DNA of 64,000 nucleotides from CAVYPR01 sp963770505 (GCA_963770505.1 CAVYPR010000001.1:1359130-1423129), one strand, 5' to 3'; shown: positions 26,430-35,786, numbered from the stretch's first letter. Program-made: numbers and translations. Notes: generated from the sequence alone by a model not told the origin.

Positions 26430-27641
26430 ATGGACATCGCCACGCGCTCCGACACCCTTCTGCCCGACCCCGAGCCCCGTCAGGTGCGCTACACGGTGAT
26501 CTCGGTCGACGACCACCTGGTCGAGCCGCCCGACATGTTCGAGGGCCGGCTTCCGGCTCACCTGGCCGACCGGGCGCCGCGGGTGGTGGAGACCCGGCAG
26601 GGACACCAGCTGTGGGAGTTCGACGGCCAGCGCTACACCCAGGTGGGCATGAACGCGGTGGCCGGGCGGCGGCGCGAGAAGGTGACACTCGAGCCGACGC
26701 GATTCGAGGATATGCGTCGCGGCTGCTTCGACATCGACGCCCGCATCTCCGACATGGACATCAACGGGGTCTGGGCCTCGCTCAACTTCCCCTCCCAGAT
26801 CACCGGGTTCTCGGGGCGGGTCTACTCCCAGGCCTCCGACCCCGAGCTGGGGCTGGCCGTGACCCGGGCCTTCAACGACTGGGTGCACGAGGCGTGGTGG
26901 GGGCCGTACCCCGAGCGGATCATCCCCTGCGGCATCACCTACTTGACCGACCCCGAAATGGGTGCGGCTGAGATCCGGCGCAACGCCGAACGCGGCTTTC
27001 GCTCGGTGACCCTCCCCGAGCGGCCGCACCGCATCGGCCTGCCCAGCATCTTCTCGGGCTACTGGGACCCGATCGTGGCCGCCTGCGCCGAGACCGACAC
27101 GGTGATCTCGCTCCACGTGGGCTCCTCGGGCATGCCCGACATGCCCGAGGACGGCCCGCTGCTCCAGCTGGGCGCCACCCTCTTCGGCCAGATGGCGCTG
27201 ACCTCGTGCGCCGAATGGGTCTGGTCGGGGTTGCCCGTCCGCTTCCCCGAGGTGCAGATCGCCATGAGCGAGGGCGGCATCGGCTGGGTGGCCATGCTGC
27301 TCGACCGCCTGGAGAACGTCGTCGACCGCTCCGGCTACGGGCGTGACTACGCGACGGCCGGTTCGGGTGGAAAGGGACTTCGGCCGGCCGACGTGCTCCG
27401 CCGCAACTTCTGGTTCTGCACCATCGACGACCCCTCGACGATCGAGACCCGCCACGCCATCGGGGTCGACCACGTGATGGTGGAGGTGGACTACCCCCAC
27501 GGCGACTCCACCTGGCCCGACACCCAGGACGTGATCGAGGCGGCATGGGGCCACCTGCCGGTCGAGGACCTGCGCAAGCTCACCCATGAGAACGCCGCCA
27601 GGCTCTTCCGCTGGCCCCTCCCCGACGTCTGCGTGCCGTGA
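26430..27641 (+). CDS. Amidohydrolase family 2 (PF04909-type) metal-dependent hydrolase
   Basis: A 403-residue paralogue of the protein at 13539, sharing ISVDDHLVEPPDMFEGRLPA, the RRGCFDIDARISDMDINGVW segment, LHVGSS and the late VEVDYPHGDSTWPDT ligand block. It lacks the 30-residue C-terminal tail of the paralogue. These enzymes are usually hydrolases or non-oxidative decarboxylases; the substrate is unknown. It follows the 89-residue gene closely and precedes a CoA-transferase on the same strand, so a CoA-ester catabolic role is likely. Confidence 0.88.
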   Translation: MDIATRSDTLLPDPEPRQVRYTVISVDDHLVEPPDMFEGRLPAHLADRAPRVVETRQGHQLWEFDGQRYTQVGMNAVAGRRREKVTLEPTRFEDMRRGCFDIDARISDMDINGVWASLNFPSQITGFSGRVYSQASDPELGLAVTRAFNDWVHEAWWGPYPERIIPCGITYLTDPEMGAAEIRRNAERGFRSVTLPERPHRIGLPSIFSGYWDPIVAACAETDTVISLHVGSSGMPDMPEDGPLLQLGATLFGQMALTSCAEWVWSGLPVRFPEVQIAMSEGGIGWVAMLLDRLENVVDRSGYGRDYATAGSGGKGLRPADVLRRNFWFCTIDDPSTIETRHAIGVDHVMVEVDYPHGDSTWPDTQDVIEAAWGHLPVEDLRKLTHENAARLFRWPLPDVCVP

Positions 27642-27734
27642 CCTGACAACGGGCTGGTAGCCACCGGATCACCCGTTGGTAGTGTCGGCGATCCCGGTCC
27701 CCGGACCGACCCCGCCCGAGAAGGAGAGCCCACC

Positions 27735-28955
27735 GTGCAGACTGGCCCCCTTGACGGCGTCCGGGTCCTCGACCTCACCAGGGTGCTGGCCGGGCCCTAC
27801 GCCACGCTCCTCCTGGCCGACCTGGGCGCAGAGATCTGGAAGGTCGAGCACCCCGAGCACGGCGACGAGACCCGGCAGATCAAGCCGACCGTCGAGGGCG
27901 AGAGCCACTACTTCGCCTCGATCAATCGCAACAAGCAGAGCGTGGCCATCGACCTGAAGCACCCCCGGGGCAAGGAGCTGGCCCTCGCCCTCGCCGCCGA
28001 GGCCGACGTGGTGGTCGAGAACTTCCGACCGGGGGTCGCCGATCGGCTCGGCCTCTCCTACGAGCAGCTTCGCACCACCAACTCCCGCCTCGTCTACTGC
28101 TCCATCTCGGCCTTTGGGCAGACCGGGCCTTGGGCGGCGCGCACCGCCTTCGACGTCTCGGTCCAGGCCCTGTCCGGCCTCATGAGCCTCACCGGGGAAC
28201 CCGGCGGCCTGCCGGTGCGCGCCGGGCTGCCCGTGGCCGATCTCACGGCCGGCCTCATGGGAGTGGTGGGCATCCTGGCAGCCCTGGTCGAGCGGGAGCG
28301 GAGCGGCCTGGGCCAGTACGTCGACACCTCCATGCTCGACTCGATGATCGGCATGCTCACCTACTTGGCCGGGCGATGGTTCATGACCGGCGAGGAGGTG
28401 GGCCGGGTGGGTACCGGTCACCCGAGCGTCGTCCCCTACGGCGCCTACCCCACCGCCGACGGCTCGATCGTGCTGGCGACCCTCTACGAGTCGTACTGGC
28501 CCGTGCTCTGCCGCACCGTCGGCCGCCCCGACCTGGCCGAGGACCCCGCTCTGGCCACGAACGACCAGCGCCTGGCCCGGCGCGCCGACGTCGACGCCGA
28601 GCTCTCGGCCACCTTGCGAACCCGCACCACCGCCGAGTGGGAGGAGGCCTTCGCCGCCGTCGACCTTCCCCACGCACCCATCCTGACGGTGGGCGAGGCC
28701 CTCGGCCATCCCCAGGTCGCCGCCCGGGGGCTGGTCCACGAGGTCGACCACCCGAGGCTCGGCCACGGCGGTGTCGTGGGCCCCACCGTGTCCCTCTCGC
28801 GCTCCTCCGCACCGGAGCCGGTCCCAGCCCCCCTGCTGGGCCAGGACACCTCGGCGGTGCTCTCCGCAGCCCTGGGACTCACCGGCGAGGAGATCAGCCG
28901 GCTGGCCGAGGTGGGGGTCGTGCGGACGGCACCACCGGACCGGCCGGGTCCGTGA
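27735..28955 (+). CDS. CaiB/BaiF class III CoA-transferase
   Basis: A 406-residue CoA-transferase that moves CoA between carboxylic acids. The opening LDGVRVLDLTRVLAGPYAT and LLADLGAEIWKVEHPEHGDE are diagnostic, as is SVAIDLKHPRGKELALALA. The catalytic Asp is expected in RTAFDVSVQALSGLM. The length is normal. The start is GTG at 27735 after an AGAAGGAGAG ribosome site. It lies 94 bp downstream of the amidohydrolase and completes the set of acyl-CoA genes in this block. Confidence 0.92.
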   Translation: MQTGPLDGVRVLDLTRVLAGPYATLLLADLGAEIWKVEHPEHGDETRQIKPTVEGESHYFASINRNKQSVAIDLKHPRGKELALALAAEADVVVENFRPGVADRLGLSYEQLRTTNSRLVYCSISAFGQTGPWAARTAFDVSVQALSGLMSLTGEPGGLPVRAGLPVADLTAGLMGVVGILAALVERERSGLGQYVDTSMLDSMIGMLTYLAGRWFMTGEEVGRVGTGHPSVVPYGAYPTADGSIVLATLYESYWPVLCRTVGRPDLAEDPALATNDQRLARRADVDAELSATLRTRTTAEWEEAFAAVDLPHAPILTVGEALGHPQVAARGLVHEVDHPRLGHGGVVGPTVSLSRSSAPEPVPAPLLGQDTSAVLSAALGLTGEEISRLAEVGVVRTAPPDRPGP

Positions 28956-29153
28956 ACGGCGGCGTGATGAGGGCCGTCGGGCATCGGAGGTGCCGCGTCC
29001 CCGCACACCGGCTCGCCCAATACTGACGGGGAAGAGGTGACGCGCAGCAAGCTTTCGGGTCCGCCCAGCCCCTCGCTGGAGGAGCGCTCGAACAGATCCT
29101 GCGCCGGAGATGTCGTCTGGCTGTCCGCGCCGGCGCGTCAGCCCAACGAGTGC

Positions 29154-29447
29154 TCAGGCCGGGCGCCGAGCCATGATCTCGGGGCCGAATTTGAGCCCAT
29201 CATCTGACGTGACCGCCGGCGCACAGTTGATCTCGAAGACATCGCCCCAGGTCATGCCCAGTTCCATGATCGGGAGGTAGCTGTCCGCCTCGAAGATGAG
29301 GACCACCGCCGGCGAAGATGCCAGCCAGTACTCGCCCAGGACCTTCATCCCGTCGGGGTACTTCCACTGGGCGCGCCGCATCAGTGCCCCATCGCTCTCC
29401 TCTCGCGTGATGTTCGGTCGCCAGCTCGCGCTCCAGACGTACACCAT
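29154..29447 (-). CDS. DUF3303-like small protein
   Basis: A 97-residue protein: MVYVWSASWRPNITREESDG, WKYPDGMKVLGEYWLASSPA, VVLIFEADSYLPIMELGMTW. This is the pattern of DUF3303, small alpha/beta proteins of unknown role with a conserved Trp-Asp near the end (TWGDVFEI). The frame is open further upstream, but the ATG at 29447 is preceded by AGAGGGGAGCC and gives the family length. Confidence 0.75.
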   Translation of the reverse strand: MVYVWSASWRPNITREESDGALMRRAQWKYPDGMKVLGEYWLASSPAVVLIFEADSYLPIMELGMTWGDVFEINCAPAVTSDDGLKFGPEIMARRPA

Positions 29448-29767
29448 TTGGGGCTCCCCTCTGCTCTGGTTGCGATGCATCGCAAGGTAGCACCAGCCAT
29501 CGGCACGCGCTCGGGCCACCTGGGGTTGGCGCGACCAGGTCGGAGAGAGCGCCACAGGGGTGAGAGGTGGGCCGGCACGCGCGTCGACGAGGACGTTCGG
29601 ATACCCGGCTCCGGCCGGACCCGCTCCATCGGCGTGGCGTCTCACACGACCGTTGCTTACCCGGCGTGGATCCTCGGCTGCCGCCTCACCATCATGGTCG
29701 GAGGTGGCGTGGACGCGAGAATTGAGAGGTGCAACACTCACAGCAGTCACGGACCAAAGGAGGAACG

Positions 29768-30040
29768 ATGATCGGTGTGTACATCGAGAGCGCGTCAATG
29801 ACCGTCGAGCAGTACAAGGCCGTCGACGAGAGGCTGCGCAGCGCGGTCGGCGGTGCCATCGAGGGGCTCATGCTCCACACCTGCTTTCATTCGGGTGACG
29901 GGCTCGCCATCTTCGACGTGTGGGAGAGCGAAAAGGCCTTCGAGGCGCTCGGCTCCAAGCTCATGCCGATCGTCCAGGAACTCGGCGTCGAGATGTCCCC
30001 GCCACAGTTCGTCGAGATGGTCGCCTACGAGGTCGCCTGA
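29768..30040 (+). CDS. Small ABM-like/ferredoxin-fold hypothetical protein
   Basis: A 90-residue protein, MIGVYIESASMTVEQYKAVD, then LMLHTCFHSGDGLAIFDVWE, ending VEMSPPQFVEMVAYEVA. The strand-helix-strand layout and the VWESEKAFEAL segment resemble small dimeric barrel proteins related to ABM monooxygenases. A strong AAAGGAGGAACG ribosome site precedes the ATG at 29768. It is divergent from the DUF3303-like gene. Function unknown. Confidence 0.72.
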   Translation: MIGVYIESASMTVEQYKAVDERLRSAVGGAIEGLMLHTCFHSGDGLAIFDVWESEKAFEALGSKLMPIVQELGVEMSPPQFVEMVAYEVA

Positions 30041-30315
30041 CCGGCGACGCCCCGCCGCCGTACCGGCGCCCACCCAGCCGGGCTGGCCCGCCGGCGCAGC
30101 GCCCGCCGACCCACGGACACAGTGGGCTCGGGTGGCCCACCTGCCGTCGCCCCCGGGAGTCGACGGCCGGCGTGGCCGGCCGCCAAGCCGCCCGTTCGCC
30201 GCGCATCGGCGCAGACTCTACGGGCCTGAGGGGAAGGGTGGCTCACCGTCGCGGTCTCTGCCGCGAGGATCGGCGCTACTCTCGGAATTACCTTGACGAA
30301 GGGGGCCTCGCAGAG

Positions 30316-30639
30316 ATGGAGTCACTGACGCACACACTGGCGTGTGGTCGGGTTCTCTCGGGACCCGATCCGGCCGCAAACGGCGCCGGCATCACCGACG
30401 AGGAGCTCACCGCTCTGGCCCTGGCTGCCGATCCCGACCGTCCGCTCGACCCCGACGCCGTGCCGCTTGGCCTCTATCTCTCCCAGCTTCCGGGTCCGCT
30501 GCCCGAGTGGTACATGCCGGTGGCAGCGACCAACGCCCGCTGGTGGCGGTGGCCGGTGGTCGTGCCCGTCATCGCTGCCCTCCTCCTCATTGCAGGGTTT
30601 GGGCTCTGTGCCACCTACGGCCAGCTTGTCCTGGCATGA
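30316..30639 (+). CDS. Small hypothetical membrane protein
   Basis: A 107-residue protein with an N-terminal soluble part (MESLTHTLACGRVLSGPDPA, ITDEELTALALAADPDRPLD) and one C-terminal membrane helix, WWRWPVVVPVIAALLLIAGF. The Trp/Arg before the helix suggests a cytoplasmic N-terminus and a tail-anchored topology. No family recognised. The ATG at 30316 is 9 bp after a GAAGGGGG purine run. Confidence 0.5.
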   Translation: MESLTHTLACGRVLSGPDPAANGAGITDEELTALALAADPDRPLDPDAVPLGLYLSQLPGPLPEWYMPVAATNARWWRWPVVVPVIAALLLIAGFGLCATYGQLVLA

Positions 30640-30987
30640 GTTCTGAGTAGGGCGGCACGACGCGATGTCGCCTCCGCGGGCTGTCAACTGTTGAACGTCC
30701 AGTGTCCCCGAGGCGGTGTCCGGTGAAGTCGATCAGCGCTGCATGGCATGCATATTCCCGGCAAGTCACGTAGCGCAAATGATGGAGGCGACAGCGTCCG
30801 GGCGTCTCGGTGATGCTCAGAACCAAACGCGACACACTGGCATACCGACTCTTCAAGTACCAGCGGAATCCGATCAGTTCAGCGCTACTCTGCTCGTGGG
30901 AATTGCCTGCCCACAAACGGCACCTATGGGGCACGTAGGAAGCCCTCGGCAGCGCGCGTTATGGGCGAGCTGTCGGTGAGCTGGCTC
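30640..30987. other. 348-bp intergenic region, nothing recognised
   Basis: It lies between the small membrane-protein gene and the convergent IPT protein. No domain-like frame, repeat element or clear terminator hairpin was found by eye. Confidence 0.5.
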
Positions 30988-33369
30988 TCAGTATGTGTAC
31001 AGGTCGTAGGCGGTAGCAGGCGTCGTCCCTACAGCCGTCGTCACCGAGACCTGGACCTGGCCTGCCGTGTGAGGTGGTGAGGTGGCCACGATCTGGGTGG
31101 ACGACTTGACCGTGAACGTGGCTGTCGAGGTCCCGAACTTCACGTGTTGCACTGTCGTGAACCCGGTCCCTGTGATGGTCACCTTGGTTCCTCCGGTCAC
31201 CGGGCCGCTTGTCCGAGACAGCGAGGTGATGGTCGGGCCGTAGGTGAACAGGTCCGCCGAGACCGCCGGGCTCTCACCCACGGGGGTCTTCACCTGCACG
31301 TTGACCGAGGTCCCCGAGGTGCCGGCCGGGCTCTTCACCGTGAGCTGGGTCCCTGCCGCGTTGACCGAGATTGTCTTCCCCTTGGCCGCACCGAAGAACA
31401 CTGTCGTGGCCCCGGTGAACCCGCTGCCGGTGACCGTCACCGACGTGCCGCCGATGTTCGGACCGCTAGGTGGCTGGATACCCGCCACCACCGGTGGCGG
31501 GACGACGTAGGTGTACAGGTCGTTGCTGGTGGCCGGGCTCGTCCCGCCGGGCGTGGTCACCGAGATCCTGACCGTGCCGGCTGCGTGCACCGGGGAGGTG
31601 GTCACCAGCTGGGTGGCCGACTTGACCGTGAAGGTGGCCGTCGATGTGGCGAACTTGACGCTCTTCACTGTCGAGAACCCGGTCCCGGTGACGATCACCT
31701 GGTTCCCACCCGTGGTCGGGCCGCTTGTCCGAGACAGCGAGGTGATGGCGGGGACGGGTTGCGCCGGGGTGACGCTGAACCCTGCGGTCTTGGCGGTGTA
31801 GGTGAAGGTCCAGCCCCCTGTTGTGGTCCTCAGCCCCGAGCAGGTTGCTGCCTTGATGGTGTAGGAGCCCACGGCCAGGGACGAGTTGATGGCCTTTGTG
31901 CCTGTGGTCACCGTTGTGCAGGTGATCGTGCCGGTGATCGTCGCCCCTCCCGGCTTGGTGTACGTACCGGTGAACGCGGGCGACGAGGACCCGTAGGTTT
32001 GAGAACCACCCACTGTGGTGACGGCGATGGTCCCCTTGGTGGGGTACAAGGTGACCGAGGTCGGGCCTGTTGTCGCCTCACCGAAGAGGGCGGTGAGGTC
32101 GGTGCTGTTCGTCACCGGGTGCCCGTGCGTGTCGAACCACCCATGGGGCGAGGGGGGCAGCGTCACCTGTGCTGTGTCGAAACTCGCCGCGTACAGGGTC
32201 TGAGGAGATGGCTGGGCGACCGGCGTCCCGGTCACTGTGTAGGTGACCGCGTAGTTGTGCTTGGTCACCGTGACGCCTGTGACCGACCCGCCTGTGCCGA
32301 GCAGCATGGTCCCTTGGTTGACGAGCGTGCCGACGGGTGTGCTGCTGCGGTTCAGCGAGGTATCGAGGTGAATCACGCCGCTTGGTGTGTTGACGGCATG
32401 AGCCCCAGAGCGGATCGTCTCGTTGCCCTTCAGGGTGAGTGTCCCGGCGTTTGTCAGCGACCAATAAAGTGTCAACCCAAACTGCGTGCCGACCGCGGAC
32501 CCTCCGGGCCCAGCGGTGGCGGTCACGGTGGCGCCGTTGTCGATCGTGACCGTCCCTCCAGGATAGTTCCCAAAACTGCTGCCGATCCCCCCGGCGTATG
32601 TGCCACCGGTGGCGTGCACGGTGCCGCCGGTGATCGCGACTGTCCAACCGCACCGACCGCCAGCCCGGCAACCCCTGACGAAGGCGCCACCGATCCCGGC
32701 GCCGCCGAAGCCGCCGGTGGCGGTCACTGTCCCGCCGCTGATCGTGACCGTCCCTCCTGTATCTGTAATACCACCACCGATCCCGGCGTAGTAGTAGCCG
32801 CCGGGGCTGGTGGCGGTCACTGTCCCGCCGGTGATCGTGACGGTCCCACCGGAACCGAATGCGCCGGCGCCGATCCCCGGGGCCGAGTAGCCGCCGGTGG
32901 CACGCACGGTCCCGCCGGTGATCGTGACCGTCCCCCCGGAACCGCCGTAGTCGCCGCCGATCCCCGCGGGCCCTGTGCCGCTGGCGGTGGCAACGAGCAC
33001 AGCTGTGCCCGTGGCAGTTGTCTCGATGGTCAGGGCTCCCTCGACCTGGATGGCTGCATCGTTATTTGCCGGGTGGCTGATATTGAGGTTGGTGTTGTGG
33101 AGATCCAGGGTGCAAGTCTTGCCAGTCGGTACGACGAGGTTTTGGCCTGTCGGGGCGCTGATCGTTGTTGTTGTTGCTGCTGCTGCTGAGAGGACCACGG
33201 TCTGCGTCGTCTGGCACGCTGACACCAGACCGCTCCACGTCGTAACCACCGACGTTGTCCCTGTTGCCCCGGCGATGCCCGGCGCGGCGAACAGCACCCC
33301 GCTCATGGTCCCCGCGACCAGCGCCGCCCCCAGGACGGCCCGAAGCCGCCTTCCCGCCGATAGTCCCAT
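30988..33369 (-). CDS. Large secreted protein: Gly-rich beta repeats, MBG-like domain and three IPT/TIG domains
   Basis: A 793-residue exported protein. The signal peptide is RRLRAVLGAALVAGTMSGVL with an AGA-type cleavage region. Residues 130-290 hold about five repeats of GGTVTITGGTVTATGG plus AGIGGG, typical of right-handed beta-helix surface proteins. An MBG-like domain follows (VGGSQTYGSSSPAFTGTYTK), then three IPT/TIG immunoglobulin-like domains such as ITSLSRTSGPTTGGNQVIVT. No LPXTG or membrane anchor is seen at the C-terminus. ATG at 33369 is preferred to an upstream start. An adhesive or structural surface role is inferred. Confidence 0.82.
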   Translation of the reverse strand: MGLSAGRRLRAVLGAALVAGTMSGVLFAAPGIAGATGTTSVVTTWSGLVSACQTTQTVVLSAAAATTTTISAPTGQNLVVPTGKTCTLDLHNTNLNISHPANNDAAIQVEGALTIETTATGTAVLVATASGTGPAGIGGDYGGSGGTVTITGGTVRATGGYSAPGIGAGAFGSGGTVTITGGTVTATSPGGYYYAGIGGGITDTGGTVTISGGTVTATGGFGGAGIGGAFVRGCRAGGRCGWTVAITGGTVHATGGTYAGGIGSSFGNYPGGTVTIDNGATVTATAGPGGSAVGTQFGLTLYWSLTNAGTLTLKGNETIRSGAHAVNTPSGVIHLDTSLNRSSTPVGTLVNQGTMLLGTGGSVTGVTVTKHNYAVTYTVTGTPVAQPSPQTLYAASFDTAQVTLPPSPHGWFDTHGHPVTNSTDLTALFGEATTGPTSVTLYPTKGTIAVTTVGGSQTYGSSSPAFTGTYTKPGGATITGTITCTTVTTGTKAINSSLAVGSYTIKAATCSGLRTTTGGWTFTYTAKTAGFSVTPAQPVPAITSLSRTSGPTTGGNQVIVTGTGFSTVKSVKFATSTATFTVKSATQLVTTSPVHAAGTVRISVTTPGGTSPATSNDLYTYVVPPPVVAGIQPPSGPNIGGTSVTVTGSGFTGATTVFFGAAKGKTISVNAAGTQLTVKSPAGTSGTSVNVQVKTPVGESPAVSADLFTYGPTITSLSRTSGPVTGGTKVTITGTGFTTVQHVKFGTSTATFTVKSSTQIVATSPPHTAGQVQVSVTTAVGTTPATAYDLYTY

Positions 33370-33603
33370 TGGACTTCCCCGCCGTCTGTAGGTGCAATAC
33401 ACCTACTAGGGCATTGTCTAGGCGAGATCGGCCCCGCGGTCAATCAACGCTGTGCCGAGGTCTTCATCGGTCCCCTGTACAGCCCACTCACCCCCGAGGT
33501 GGACCACGGATGGTTGTCCCCGATCAACGTGTGCAGGTCATGGTCCAAGTGGCCCAGACCGGGTGCAAGTTGGTCACCTGTCACGCGACCTGGGTAGCGG
33601 TGA

Positions 33604-33666
33604 GTGCCCCCTATCGCCGATTGCAATTCTTGGCGGAGGGTGCCACCTACCGCCGGGTCCGTGAAC
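33604..33666 (+). repeat. 62-64 bp dispersed repeat, copy 1
   Basis: Boxes TGCCCCCTATCGCCG and CCACCTACCGCCGGGT about 36 bp apart. First copy of the array; it lies between the secreted IPT protein and the small gene at 33674. Confidence 0.75.
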
Positions 33667-33673
33667 CTGGTAT

Positions 33674-33976
33674 CTAGTCAAATGGCACGCATCGACAAAC
33701 CAGCACTCGCTTGTCTCCATACTCCACATCGAGCATCGTTACCAGCCCCTCATCGAATAGGTCGACTGCCCGCCCCTCGGTTACCAACGAGGCCCTGTAG
33801 CCGAGGGGCTCGACCATACCTGCCAGGAGATCGACAGCCTCTTCTTGCTTCAGCTCCATCATTTCGTAGCCAATTGAGTATTCGAACTCGCCCCCGAGTT
33901 TGACGAGCGACTGAATGCTCTCTCGGAGGAGCCGACGATCGACCGGAGTCACGAAGCAATCCTGCCACGGCTGCAC
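33674..33976 (-). CDS. Small hypothetical protein (array unit)
   Basis: A 100-residue acidic protein, residues 13-60 reading DRRLLRESIQSLVKLGGEFE then YSIGYEMMELKQEEAVDLLA, ending KRVLVCRCVPFD. It has a clear alpha/beta character but no family I can name. It is the only gene between repeat copies 1 and 2 and nearly fills the unit. The start at GTG 33976 is the first available; a shorter start at an internal GTG is possible. Confidence 0.6.
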   Translation of the reverse strand: MQPWQDCFVTPVDRRLLRESIQSLVKLGGEFEYSIGYEMMELKQEEAVDLLAGMVEPLGYRASLVTEGRAVDLFDEGLVTMLDVEYGDKRVLVCRCVPFD

Positions 33977-33988
33977 CCATTTACGGCT

Positions 33989-34050
33989 GCCCCCTACCGC
34001 CGCATCCAGGCGCGTCCTGAGGGTAGCCCCGACCGCCGGGTGGTGGGCGC
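33989..34050 (+). repeat. 62-64 bp dispersed repeat, copy 2
   Basis: Boxes TGCCCCCTACCGCCG and AGCCCCGACCGCCGGGT, then GGTGGGCGC. 62 bp. It separates the genes at 33674 and 34094. Confidence 0.8.
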
Positions 34051-34093
34051 TCCGTCAGAGAGAGGGGCTATCCAGATCGTGAGCCAACTCCAG

Positions 34094-34681
34094 CTAACTG
34101 GTCGGACCCACGCCGGTACTGCCAGTCACACGCCAGCCGTAACCTTGCTGGTCCGCGATAGCTGCGCCCTCACTCATGCAGGCAGTGTGTGCAGTAACGG
34201 CTTTCATTTTCCGTGGTCGGGATAACTCAACGTGGGGATTGTTCCAGGCTGTTTCTGACACCAGCTTGCGACACACGACGCAAATCCACTGAGATCCATA
34301 GTTGCTCCGCAACCACAGGTCGCGATCTAGCTCAGGTGTACCGAGCGGATACGGACCCGCCTCAAGCTTTGCAAGAGGCCCGCCCGTAAGATACATCTTC
34401 CTCAGTCCCGCTGGTATGGACTTGAACGGAAAGCCCGCAAGGAAGACAACATCACCAGGATGAGCCTGCGCTCGATTTGCGAAATAGCTCAAGCGGATGA
34501 GGCTCCCCTCCGAGAGGGCAATAAGGGCGAGTTGCACCGCTTCGCAGTATGCATCGGTACCCTCGCTAAGACGTCTAGGCAGCAGGCTGCGAGCCTCGTC
34601 TTGCTCAGGCCCCGGGAATCGAGACGCCAGTTGTGCCTCAACCAGCGGAGAGATCACGCCACGACCCTCGGGCACATCCAT
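34094..34681 (-). CDS. Hypothetical protein with a C-terminal CxxC...H...C motif (array unit)
   Basis: A 195-residue protein starting MDVPEGRGVISPLVEAQLAS. The middle is helical (EAVQLALIALSEGSLIRLSY); the C-terminus has WICVVCRKLVSET followed by VTAHTACMSEGAA, a spacing that could bind zinc. A longer frame reaches upstream through repeat copy 3 but has no domain character, so ATG 34681 is chosen. The gene sits alone between copies 2 and 3. No family recognised. Confidence 0.62.
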   Translation of the reverse strand: MDVPEGRGVISPLVEAQLASRFPGPEQDEARSLLPRRLSEGTDAYCEAVQLALIALSEGSLIRLSYFANRAQAHPGDVVFLAGFPFKSIPAGLRKMYLTGGPLAKLEAGPYPLGTPELDRDLWLRSNYGSQWICVVCRKLVSETAWNNPHVELSRPRKMKAVTAHTACMSEGAAIADQQGYGWRVTGSTGVGPTS

Positions 34682-34711
34682 GTTTGTCGGCACTGGTAGC
34701 AAGGATAGGGC

Positions 34712-34773
34712 TGCCCCATACCGCCAGCGGCGTGCTGTTGCGAGATTGACCCCTACCGCCGGGTGATGGGCAC
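34712..34773 (+). repeat. 62-64 bp dispersed repeat, copy 3
   Basis: Boxes TGCCCCATACCGCC and TGACCCCTACCGCCGGGT, 35 bp apart, ending GATGGGCAC. The outer TGCCCcAT and ATGGGCA are complementary. 62 bp. Confidence 0.85.
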
Positions 34774-34818
34774 TGCCTCGCAGCGACACTTTCGGGCCAG
34801 GCTCTCGGTCCGCAAGTC

Positions 34819-35148
34819 CTAGTCGGCCAAACCGAGATTCTTCCACCAGCCCTTGCCGCTGGCCAACAGCGGGGCGGTCCAGCGCAACTGAACAACAGTG
34901 CTTTTTGGAATGTCGAATTGAAAGTGTGCTTGATGCGTTCTGAGCCCCCCGAGGATCTGAACGTGACAGCTCACTTCGTGCATCCCCGCTCCAAGTGGAA
35001 AGAACTCCGTGCCCCATCCTGCACTGACCGGGAAGAGGCCGTCGAAAGAGACTTGCGGGCTACGCAGCATCACAATCGAGGGCACCGCGGCTCGTAGCGT
35101 CAACAGAACGCCGGTCTTGTCGTGGAGATCAACCTTCCGACTGCTCAT
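34819..35148 (-). CDS. Hypothetical protein (array unit)
   Basis: A 109-residue beta-rich protein: MSSRKVDLHDKTGVLLTLRA, FPVSAGWGTEFFPLGAGMHE, VSCHVQILGGL, ending SGKGWWKNLGLAD. The strand pattern suggests a beta-sandwich of the carbohydrate-binding or Ig type, with no catalytic motif. It lies alone between repeat copies 3 and 4. Start ATG 35148. Family not recognised. Confidence 0.6.
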   Translation of the reverse strand: MSSRKVDLHDKTGVLLTLRAAVPSIVMLRSPQVSFDGLFPVSAGWGTEFFPLGAGMHEVSCHVQILGGLRTHQAHFQFDIPKSTVVQLRWTAPLLASGKGWWKNLGLAD

Positions 35149-35204
35149 ACCCCATGATTATGCCTGGGACCTGCTCCAAGTCGCCGGGACCGGGTCAAAG
35201 GCTG

Positions 35205-35266
35205 ATCGCCCCCTACCGCCGACTGGGTTATGCCGTTTGAGGTCGCACCTACCGCCGGCCGGGGGA
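35205..35266 (+). repeat. 62-64 bp dispersed repeat, copy 4
   Basis: Boxes CGCCCCCTACCGCCG and GCACCTACCGCCGGCC about 36 bp apart; the 3' arm (GGGGGAC) is diverged. It lies between the genes at 34819 and 35320. Confidence 0.75.
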
Positions 35267-35319
35267 CATTCGTGGTGGGCATCCAACCTTGGAGAGTTGA
35301 TCCAATTAGCCTTGCTGAC

Positions 35320-35703
35320 ATGTCCGCGCCGGATTCTCGGCGACTTCCTCGGTCGGCTTGGGTGGCCGCCTCACTCCTGGCCTGCGTGCTTCCCCTGACG
35401 TTCTCTGCCTGTGGTTCGTCGCCAGCAACGGGAACCGTACGAGGCAACCTTGGGGAAGCTGGGAGCGTTTCGGTCCGTTTCCACCCGGTCACAGGAACAG
35501 TCAGGCTCGCCGGGCCGACAGGCACGTACACCGCTCACGTCGGCATCTCCGGCCACTTCGTCGTGCATATCCCGACTGGGACATATGAAATCACTGGTCG
35601 AAATTCGAAATTCGAAAGTGGCAAGTGGGTCTGTGGCGGCGGTCGTCACCGCGTAGAGGCCGGGAAATCGACCCACGCCGACGTGACTTGTGAACTCTTC
35701 TGA
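35320..35703 (+). CDS. Small putative lipoprotein (array unit)
   Basis: A 127-residue exported protein. RRLPRSAWVAASLLACVLPL followed by TFSAC gives a signal peptide and lipobox, so the mature chain would start at Cys and be membrane-attached. The rest is beta-rich (GTVRLAGPTGTYTAHVGISG, FVVHIPTGTYEITGRNSK), resembling a small transthyretin/CarboxypepD_reg-like domain, with two further Cys (VCGGG, VTCELF). ATG 35320 is chosen because the upstream in-frame part crosses repeat copy 4. Confidence 0.7.
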   Translation: MSAPDSRRLPRSAWVAASLLACVLPLTFSACGSSPATGTVRGNLGEAGSVSVRFHPVTGTVRLAGPTGTYTAHVGISGHFVVHIPTGTYEITGRNSKFESGKWVCGGGRHRVEAGKSTHADVTCELF

Positions 35704-35724
35704 CGCCTTAGGATCAGACCGAAA

Positions 35725-35786
35725 CCGCCCCGATAACACGGCACACTGAGTAGCAGAGCAGCATCCCATACCGCCGGGACGGAGCC
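35725..35786 (+). repeat. 62-64 bp dispersed repeat, copy 5
   Basis: First box CGCCCCGATAACACGG, second ATCCCATACCGCCGGGA, 62 bp. Precedes the large IPT lipoprotein region. Confidence 0.65.

Noticed and set aside
31144..33189. 681-codon plus-strand frame opposite the secreted IPT protein
   Set aside because: It mirrors the repetitive coding strand of a protein with signal peptide and IPT domains; the translation has no domain pattern.
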